Source of the DNA: Parafilimonas sp.
Lineage (GTDB): Bacteria > Bacteroidota > Bacteroidia > Chitinophagales > Chitinophagaceae
Direction of reading: 5' to 3'
DNA: 14,038 bases
Assembly (NCBI GenBank): GCA_025927795.1
Contig: JAICKT010000073.1
Coordinates: 1 to 14,038 of the forward strand
Positions 6,410 through 12,282 of the stretch are shown here, piece after piece (positions within the stretch are counted from its first letter, which is position 1; every line of letters starts with the position of its first letter). The notes below the pieces were generated by a model, which did not search any database, was not told the DNA's origin, and saw nothing but the letters and a program-made list of their open reading frames with translations. Both the position numbers and the translations under genes were made by a program.

Positions 6410-9409
6410 ATGCGTTGCTTTAATTTCATACTGCTTTTCTGTTTTGGCTTTATTATAATTAACGCTCAGCCAAGAAATGTTTTTAATAATTATCAGTATT
6501 TAAGTGTAAACAGGTTAACCAATAATGCTGTTCACAGTATTTTCCAGGATAGCCGTGGTTTTATGTGGATTGGCACAGATGATGGCTTGAATATGTATGA
6601 TGGTAAAACTGTCAGGCAATTTTATTTATCCGATTTTATTCCTGCGCAACTAAACAATAATACAATTGAAAATATTTGCGAAGATGCTGATGGAAATTTA
6701 CTCATGTCAGCCAAAGCAGGAATTATAAAATTTAACTGGCTTACAAAACAATTTTCTGTTGTTTATAAAAATGATTTTACTTCTTTCGGCAATCAATACC
6801 CGGATTTATTTATTGATGCACAAAAAGATGTTTGGGTTTGTGAACGTGTACGCATAAAAAAGTTTGATGCGCAATTTCATCTTTTACAAGAATGGATTTT
6901 GCACGACAGTGCAGATAAAAAATTTTTTGCTGGTCCTGATGTTACAAGAATTTTAAATGAAGATGAGCATCATAATATTTGGTTTACTGATAACGGAACG
7001 CTGATTAAAATAAATTCTTCCGGGGACAAAGAAGATACTGTACAACTTACTCATCTGCATAAATTTTTTAAAAGTGGTGTAGCGATAGATGCCATTCAGT
7101 TTTCAGGTAATGAAATATTTATGCTGATAAATGGCAAAGCAGTTTTTAAGCTCGATACTTCTTTCACGCATACGCCTGAGCTTATTCTTAAAGACACAAT
7201 GTCAAAATGGTTTAATGGAATTTTGGTATCGAATAATAAATTGTTCGTTACAACAAGCAATGCAGAAATTTTTACAACAGACACCAGCGGAAAAATTATA
7301 GCCTGGTATAAAAAGCAAAGCGATATATCCGTTTCAGGAAATATTGCAACCATTAAAGATAAAGATGGTAATCTATGGATATGCACCATACAAGGTGTTT
7401 ATGAATTAATAATAAAAGCACCGGCATTTCATATTGTACCATTAAAAAACCCTGCGCAGCTTTCAAATTATTCTTTAATGGGGCTTACAATTAAAAACGA
7501 TATTCTATATGTGAATTGCCGGCTGGGATTAATAAAGTTTAATATAAATAAAAATGTAAGCGAATACATTTTGAACAAGAATAATGATGCTTCAAAAGTT
7601 TTGTACTCGTCGTTTTATCCATATAAAAATTACTGGCTGGCTTCAACACCTTACAAACCATATATCGTTCATGTAAAAAATCATATCCTGCAATACGCAT
7701 CACTTCCATTCAAACATCCTTCACTCCTTGATTCAGCCGGCACATTTGCATTTTATAAAGACAAAAGAAATAACATCTGGATAGGCTTGTGCAATGATGC
7801 AGGCATTGTTTGCTGGCATACCACAAATAATACTTTCCGGTGTTACAGCCAAAAAGATACAGGAAAATATTATTGCCCTTTACGTCATTTTGGATATGCA
7901 GCAGAAGATAATGACGGTAACATTTGGATGGGTTATGAAAAAGGCGGCTTAGCTGTTTTTAATCTGAAGCAACAGAAATTTATTTCACTTCCGTTCAATA
8001 AAAAAAGTTCTATTAATGATGTTTCTGTTTCAGGAATAGTGAATGACGGCAACGGAAATTTATGGATTGCTACGAACACAGGTCTTATTTGCTATAATCA
8101 ACATGATAATACTTACAATATTCTTTTACGCAAAAATGGATTGCCTTCTAATTATGTTGAAAGCATTCAAAAGGATGATGAAGGAAATATATGGGCGGGC
8201 TTCCAGGGTATTATTTGCAAAATAGAAAGCCGCACAAAAAAAATTATTTCGTTTACAACTGCAGATGGTTTGCCTGATGATGATTTTGAAAATGCCGTAT
8301 ATGATGCTGCATCGAAAAGAATGTTCTTTACAGGAAACGATGAGCTCATTTATTTTTATCCTTCACAATTAAAAAAAAATATTGCAACCCTTAATCCTGT
8401 TATTACAGGCTTGCTGGTGATGGGAAAAAATCAACCTGTAATAAAAAATGAGAAACTAAAATTATCGTATTCGCAAAACTATATCACGTTCAATTTTTCT
8501 GCGCCTAATTATATTAATGCAGCGGAAAATCAATATGCATGCTTGCTTGCAGGCGCTGATAAAAGCTGGAATATTTTAGGCAACCAGCAAACAATTAGTT
8601 ACAGCCAGTTACAGCCACGCAATTATATTTTTTATTTGAAAGCACGCATAGCAGGTGGAACGTGGCACAATGCACAGGAGCCTGTATTCATTAGTATTTT
8701 AAAACCATTCTGGCTTACAACGTGGTTTTGGATTTTGTGCGGTGCGGTTGTATTGCTTGTTGTATTTGCATTTACTTATTTAAGATTGCACAATAAATAT
8801 GAACAGCAAATTCTCTCTCAAAATATTCGTGATAAAATTGCCGGCGATTTGCATGATGATATTGGAAGCACATTAAGCAGCGTTACCATTTTAAGCGAGC
8901 TGGGAAAACAAAAATATGCGGAAGCCACGCCACTGCTCGAACGCATCAGCAAAAATATTTCTTTGATACAGGAAAATATGAGTGATATTGTTTGGGCAAT
9001 AAATCCGCGCAATGACAGGTTTACAAATATTATTCAGCGCATGTCTCAGTTTGCAGCAGAATTGCTCGAACCAAAAAGTATAGTATTGAATTTTACGGCT
9101 GAGGATGTTTTGTTATCGTTATTACTGCCGATGGAAAAACGCAGAAGCCTGTATTTATTTTTTAAAGAAGCAATAAATAACTGCGCAAAATATAGCGGTG
9201 CAACAAAAGTGGATGTGCATCTTTTTCAAAAAGAAAATATTGTAAGCATGATAATTACCGATAATGGTAAAGGCTTCGATACGGATAAGAATTATACAGG
9301 CAATGGAATACCAAATATGTATAAACGAGCCACTGAATTACGTGGAAGTTTAAATATTAATTCTGTTTTGAATGCGGGCAGTTTTATTGAACTGGAGTTT
9401 ACAGTTTAG
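6410..9409 (+). CDS. Two-component sensor histidine kinase with Reg_prop and Y_Y_Y periplasmic domains
   Basis: This 999-aa protein has a signal sequence (MRCFNFILLFCFGFIIINA-Q), then a long periplasmic propeller of Reg_prop blades recognisable by D-x-x-G/N-N-I/L-W motifs (GFMWIGTDDGLNMYDG near 50-65, DGNLWICTIQG, NNIWIGL, DGNIWMGYEKGG, NGNLWIATNTGL, EGNIWAGFQG). A Y_Y_Y-type domain (about 670-764) and one membrane helix (about 766-789) follow. The cytoplasmic part is a HisKA_3 dimerisation domain with DLHDDIGS (phospho-His815) and a HATPase_c domain with KEAINNCAKYSGA (N box, 919-931), DNGKGF (951-956) and GNGIPNM. There is no receiver or DNA-binding domain, so it is a classical kinase and not a one-protein hybrid (HTCS). 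The likely partner is the regulator at 9670. I chose ATG 6410 because it begins a clean signal peptide; an in-frame TTG at 6377 would translate the hairpin. The ligand is unknown, and the glycosidase next door makes a glycan signal possible. Confidence 0.93.
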   Translation: MRCFNFILLFCFGFIIINAQPRNVFNNYQYLSVNRLTNNAVHSIFQDSRGFMWIGTDDGLNMYDGKTVRQFYLSDFIPAQLNNNTIENICEDADGNLLMSAKAGIIKFNWLTKQFSVVYKNDFTSFGNQYPDLFIDAQKDVWVCERVRIKKFDAQFHLLQEWILHDSADKKFFAGPDVTRILNEDEHHNIWFTDNGTLIKINSSGDKEDTVQLTHLHKFFKSGVAIDAIQFSGNEIFMLINGKAVFKLDTSFTHTPELILKDTMSKWFNGILVSNNKLFVTTSNAEIFTTDTSGKIIAWYKKQSDISVSGNIATIKDKDGNLWICTIQGVYELIIKAPAFHIVPLKNPAQLSNYSLMGLTIKNDILYVNCRLGLIKFNINKNVSEYILNKNNDASKVLYSSFYPYKNYWLASTPYKPYIVHVKNHILQYASLPFKHPSLLDSAGTFAFYKDKRNNIWIGLCNDAGIVCWHTTNNTFRCYSQKDTGKYYCPLRHFGYAAEDNDGNIWMGYEKGGLAVFNLKQQKFISLPFNKKSSINDVSVSGIVNDGNGNLWIATNTGLICYNQHDNTYNILLRKNGLPSNYVESIQKDDEGNIWAGFQGIICKIESRTKKIISFTTADGLPDDDFENAVYDAASKRMFFTGNDELIYFYPSQLKKNIATLNPVITGLLVMGKNQPVIKNEKLKLSYSQNYITFNFSAPNYINAAENQYACLLAGADKSWNILGNQQTISYSQLQPRNYIFYLKARIAGGTWHNAQEPVFISILKPFWLTTWFWILCGAVVLLVVFAFTYLRLHNKYEQQILSQNIRDKIAGDLHDDIGSTLSSVTILSELGKQKYAEATPLLERISKNISLIQENMSDIVWAINPRNDRFTNIIQRMSQFAAELLEPKSIVLNFTAEDVLLSLLLPMEKRRSLYLFFKEAINNCAKYSGATKVDVHLFQKENIVSMIITDNGKGFDTDKNYTGNGIPNMYKRATELRGSLNINSVLNAGSFIELEFTV

Positions 9410-9450
9410 ATATAGATGTTATGGATTATATCGCTGCTATATATCTCAAG

Positions 9451-9542
9451 TTCTCTTTGCGAACGCTGGGGCTACTTCGTGCTCTTTGCGGCGCTTTCAT
9501 TGGGACGCAGAGATAGCCAAGAAGACGCAAGTACGCAGAGTG
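9451..9542. repeat. Intergenic CTCTTTGCG / CGCAGAG repeat element
   Basis: The left half carries CTCTTTGCG twice (9453-9461, 9482-9490). The right half carries the opposite-strand forms GACGCAGAGA (9504-9513), GACGCAA (9524-9530) and TACGCAGAGTG (9532-9542). The two halves form an imperfect inverted repeat of about 90 bp that is clearly richer in G+C than its surroundings. Similar 'CTTTGCG...ACGCAGAG' units occur between genes in many environmental Bacteroidota genomes, from memory, so I read it as a dispersed non-coding repeat. It may also form a structured RNA and act as a transcription barrier between kinase and regulator. Confidence 0.6.
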
Positions 9543-9605
9543 TAAGTAGAACTAATGTGGTCTAAGCAATTAATAACTGTATAGCGATAGTCAACTTCAA
9601 ATTTA

Positions 9606-9629
9606 AAAAATCACTTGTTCATGTGATTG
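9606..9629 (+). promoter_or_regulatory. Shared 24-bp dyad element, copy 1 (response regulator promoter)
   Basis: AATCAC (9609-9614), an 8-bp spacer TTGTTCAT and GTGATT (9623-9628) form an inverted repeat flanked by A-tract and a trailing G. It matches the other two copies at 22 of 24 positions and ends 40 bp before the start codon at 9670. Its place in the regulator's own promoter suggests autoregulation. Confidence 0.7.
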
Positions 9630-9669
9630 CAGATTTGCTCTCTATTTTATTTTTTTACAAAGAAAATTT

Positions 9670-10326
9670 ATGTCTTTGTCAAATGAGGTTACAATAAGAG
9701 TCGCTGTGTTTGAAGACAATGAGCAATTGCTCGAAAGTCTTCATCAGTTAATTGAGGCAACAATAAAATTTATATGCACTGGTGCTTTTTCAAATGCACA
9801 ACATCTTGAAAAAAAAATTGCACAATCAAATCCTGATGTAGTGATAATGGATATTGATATGCCCGGTATAAACGGCATTGATGCAGTGAGTATTTTGCAT
9901 ATAAAATATCCGCACATAAGAGTTTTAATGCAAACTGTTTTTGATGATAACGATAAAATATTTGCTGCCATTCGAGCCGGTGCATCAGGTTATATTTTAA
10001 AAAAATCTTCTTCTGCAAAAATTATTGAAGCCATTGTTGATACATATAATGGCGGTGCGCCGATGACACCTTCTGTTGCTGAAAAGGTGTTGAACATGCT
10101 TCGTTATCAAAATCAAAATGCACAGGCAGAAAACATTAATTTATCCGAACGTGAAAAAGAAATTCTTACACTGCTCGTAAAAGGCAAGAGTTATAAAATG
10201 ATTGCAGCAGAATGTTTTATTTCTATTGATACGGTAAACTCACACATAAAAAATATTTATGAAAAACTTCATGTGCATTCAAAAAGCGAAGCTGTTGTAA
10301 AAGCGATTAATCAAAAATTAATATAA
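9670..10326 (+). CDS. NarL/LuxR-family response regulator
   Basis: This 218-aa cytoplasmic DNA-binding protein has a receiver domain (about 9-125) and a LuxR-type HTH (about 155-215). The receiver shows the acidic pair Glu15-Asp16 in VAVFEDNEQ, the phospho-acceptor Asp61 in VVIMDIDMPGINGIDAV, Thr89 in VLMQTVFDDND and Lys111 in GYILKKSSSAK. The HTH reads LSEREKEILTLLVKGKSYKMIAAECFIS-IDTVNSHIKNIYEKLHVHSKSEAVVKA, the usual GerE/LuxR pattern. All key residues are present. It follows the HisKA_3 kinase by 260 bp on the same strand, and this kinase type usually pairs with NarL-type regulators, so the two are likely partners. The gap holds a repeat element and the first copy of the 24-bp dyad, so the regulator probably has its own promoter. 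Its 3' end is 7 bp from the end of the convergent lipoprotein gene. Confidence 0.95.
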   Translation: MSLSNEVTIRVAVFEDNEQLLESLHQLIEATIKFICTGAFSNAQHLEKKIAQSNPDVVIMDIDMPGINGIDAVSILHIKYPHIRVLMQTVFDDNDKIFAAIRAGASGYILKKSSSAKIIEAIVDTYNGGAPMTPSVAEKVLNMLRYQNQNAQAENINLSEREKEILTLLVKGKSYKMIAAECFISIDTVNSHIKNIYEKLHVHSKSEAVVKAINQKLI

Positions 10327-10333
10327 TACGATT

Positions 10334-10693
10334 TTATTCGCAATCGCAATTCCATTCATTTCCCAAATCAATTACGGTAACAACAACTTCTTCGCTGTTA
10401 CAAGGCGCAAAAATTATTCGCAAATGCTGATGTTCTTTTGTGAACCCCTCTACAGCAAATTTTTTGTAACAATCCTTATTATTCAGTTCGCTTTTTCTAT
10501 AATTAATCTTCCCATCTTTTAATATTTCTATTACTTCAGTTTGGTTAATGTTCCTGCAACTCATGCGGCAGTAAGCATGCTTTGTATAAATTATTTGCGA
10601 TGGGTTTCTGTTTAAGCCGGTTGTTGTTGGTGTACATCCGCTGAATGCTATAACAAAAAATAAAAAAACAATTGCAATTAAATTTCTTTTCAT
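10334..10693 (-). CDS. Small Cys-rich lipoprotein with DUF4258-like domain
   Basis: This 119-aa protein starts with a lipoprotein signal peptide (MKRNLIAIVFLFFVIAFSGC; lipobox FSGC with acylated Cys20), so it is predicted to be anchored in the envelope. The rest resembles DUF4258: YTKHAYCRMSCRNINQTEV (36-54) fits the family opening 'HAxxRMxxRxI', then EILKDGKINYRKSEL, and a C-terminal strand region HLRIIFAPCNSEEVVVTVIDL (90-110). Mature Cys residues sit at 20, 42, 46, 75, 98, 116 and 118, which is many for so short a protein and suggests disulfides or a metal site. ATG 10693 is preferred over a TTG two codons upstream. The gene is convergent with the response regulator and divergent from the OmpA-like gene, with a 128-bp shared upstream region that contains dyad copy 2. 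The DUF4258 call is by motif resemblance only; the function is unknown. Confidence 0.75.
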   Translation of the reverse strand: MKRNLIAIVFLFFVIAFSGCTPTTTGLNRNPSQIIYTKHAYCRMSCRNINQTEVIEILKDGKINYRKSELNNKDCYKKFAVEGFTKEHQHLRIIFAPCNSEEVVVTVIDLGNEWNCDCE

Positions 10694-10751
10694 TATCAAA
10701 TTAATACTGAATTAAGAAATTTCAGATGATTGAATAAATTTTTTTGAAGAT

Positions 10752-10775
10752 AAAAATCACGTGTTTATGTGATTG
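10752..10775 (+). promoter_or_regulatory. Shared 24-bp dyad element, copy 2 (OmpA-like gene promoter)
   Basis: AATCAC (10755-10760), spacer GTGTTTAT and GTGATT (10769-10774), with the same A-rich 5' flank and trailing G. All 24 positions are identical to copy 3. It ends 46 bp before the start codon at 10822 and lies in the divergent region shared with the lipoprotein gene, so it could act on both. Confidence 0.75.
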
Positions 10776-10821
10776 ACTTCGCACAACAACCAAGGTAGCT
10801 TCGAAGAAAAGAAATTACTTT

Positions 10822-12144
10822 ATGAAAAAACTTTTCTTCTTAGTGTATTTACTTATCTTATGGTTTACCGTTCAGGCACAATCAACCAGCGACATATTAA
10901 AACAACAAGCCGGCGAAGGTGTAAAGGAAGGCGCTAATGCAGCTACACAGCAAGCGGCTAATAAAGTAACTGATAAAGTGCTCGACAAATTATTTACTAA
11001 AAAAAATAAAAATAAGAAAGACAACTCTTCGCAACCGCCTGTTTCTTCACAACAGAATTCCTCCGCACAAAATAATCCAACTAATACCTCAACGAATAAT
11101 CCATCTAATAATCCAACAAGTAATTCAACATCTTCTTTACAAACCTATAGCAAATATGATTTTATACCCGGCGAGAAAGTTTTGGCATATGAAGATTTTT
11201 CGCAAGATGCAATTGGCGATTCTCCTGATAAATGGAATTCAAATTCAGGCAGTGAAGTGGTTTCGGTTTCAAATAACACCGGGCATTGGCTGATGATTAA
11301 TAAAAAGGGATTATTTATGCCGGAAGATATAAATAACCTGCCCGATAATTTTACCCTTGAATTTGATTTAATGTATGTTGGCTCTAATCCTTTTCTTCAA
11401 CTGCTTTTATTAACCGGCGGCACTGGCAACGATGCTTTAAAAACGGATATAAATAAACGTTCCGGCGTGAACATAGGATTTCAACCTATTCCCCGCGATA
11501 AAGGCGGTTTGGTGCACATCAATTCTTATAACGATGGTGAAACTACAATAGATAACCAGGTTCAGTTTCAAAATGATGGTGGCACAAAAATAAAAGTATC
11601 TGTGTGGCGGCAAAAGCAACGGTTAAGAGTATATCTTAACCAGGAAAAAGTTTTTGATTTACCGCGTGCATTTCCTGAAAGCAAAGTTTACAATATGGCG
11701 ATGTTTGAAACATGGAGTGACTTTGAAGACAGCAGTAAATATCTTATCAGCAATATTAAACTGGCTGCCGGCGAACCCGATACACGCAATAAGTTAATGA
11801 ACGAAGGAAAATTTTCTACTACAGGAATTTTATTTGATGTGAATTCTGCTGTTATAAAACCAGAATCCTATGGCTCAATAAAAGACATCGCAGGCGTATT
11901 GCAAAGTAATCCTGATGTTAGAGTAAAAATTATAGGACACACAGATAACGATGGTGATGTAACTACAAATATAACCCTCTCAAAAAAACGTGCAGAAGCA
12001 GTAAGAGCATTTTTAATTTCTGAATTCTTGGTAAACGCTTCAAGATTAGAAACAGATGGCAAAGGCGCATCTGAGCCTGTGGCTTCGAACACTACACCGG
12101 CAGGCAAAGCGCAAAACCGAAGAGTAGAATTTATAAAGTTGTAA
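10822..12144 (+). CDS. OmpA-family outer-envelope protein with Asn/Ser/Thr-rich linker
   Basis: This 440-aa exported protein has a signal peptide (residues 1-19, cleavage likely VQA-QS) and an Ala/Lys-rich segment with QQAGEGVKEGANAATQQAANKVTDKVLDKLF (28-58) that is probably helical. A low-complexity linker rich in Asn, Ser, Thr, Gln and Pro (about 68-107) comes next, then a beta-rich region (about 112-316) that starts with EKVLAYEDFSQDAIGDSPDKWN and looks like a concanavalin/LamG-type fold. The C-terminal OmpA domain (about 332-440) shows GILFDVNSAVIKPESYGSI, VRVKIIGHTDNDGD, LSKKRAEAVRAFL and QNRRVEFIKL, the standard peptidoglycan-binding motifs. It is therefore likely to link the outer envelope to peptidoglycan. 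No N-terminal OmpA barrel is visible. The promoter carries dyad copy 2, and the following gene has the identical element, which suggests coordinated expression. Confidence 0.9.
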   Translation: MKKLFFLVYLLILWFTVQAQSTSDILKQQAGEGVKEGANAATQQAANKVTDKVLDKLFTKKNKNKKDNSSQPPVSSQQNSSAQNNPTNTSTNNPSNNPTSNSTSSLQTYSKYDFIPGEKVLAYEDFSQDAIGDSPDKWNSNSGSEVVSVSNNTGHWLMINKKGLFMPEDINNLPDNFTLEFDLMYVGSNPFLQLLLLTGGTGNDALKTDINKRSGVNIGFQPIPRDKGGLVHINSYNDGETTIDNQVQFQNDGGTKIKVSVWRQKQRLRVYLNQEKVFDLPRAFPESKVYNMAMFETWSDFEDSSKYLISNIKLAAGEPDTRNKLMNEGKFSTTGILFDVNSAVIKPESYGSIKDIAGVLQSNPDVRVKIIGHTDNDGDVTTNITLSKKRAEAVRAFLISEFLVNASRLETDGKGASEPVASNTTPAGKAQNRRVEFIKL

Positions 12145-12214
12145 TGTTAGAAATGCATTTCGTTATCTTTTATAGCATTGTCCTTTACATTAAAACATCA
12201 AATATTTTGTAAAA

Positions 12215-12238
12215 AAAAATCACGTGTTTATGTGATTG
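12215..12238 (+). promoter_or_regulatory. Shared 24-bp dyad element, copy 3 (S74 surface-protein promoter)
   Basis: AATCAC (12218-12223), spacer GTGTTTAT and GTGATT (12232-12237). The 24 positions are identical to copy 2 although the surrounding DNA differs. It ends 44 bp before the start codon at 12283. Downstream of copies 2 and 3 the leaders also share GCACAA and a GTAG-containing stretch, at slightly different spacing. Confidence 0.75.
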
Positions 12239-12282
12239 TTCAACCTGCACAATGAAAGTAGTTTAGAACTAAAATTTTTTGT

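Noticed and set aside
12150..12161. 12-bp palindrome GAAATGCATTTC after the OmpA-like stop
   Set aside because: It has no loop space, no T-run and no second copy in the window, so no role can be supported.
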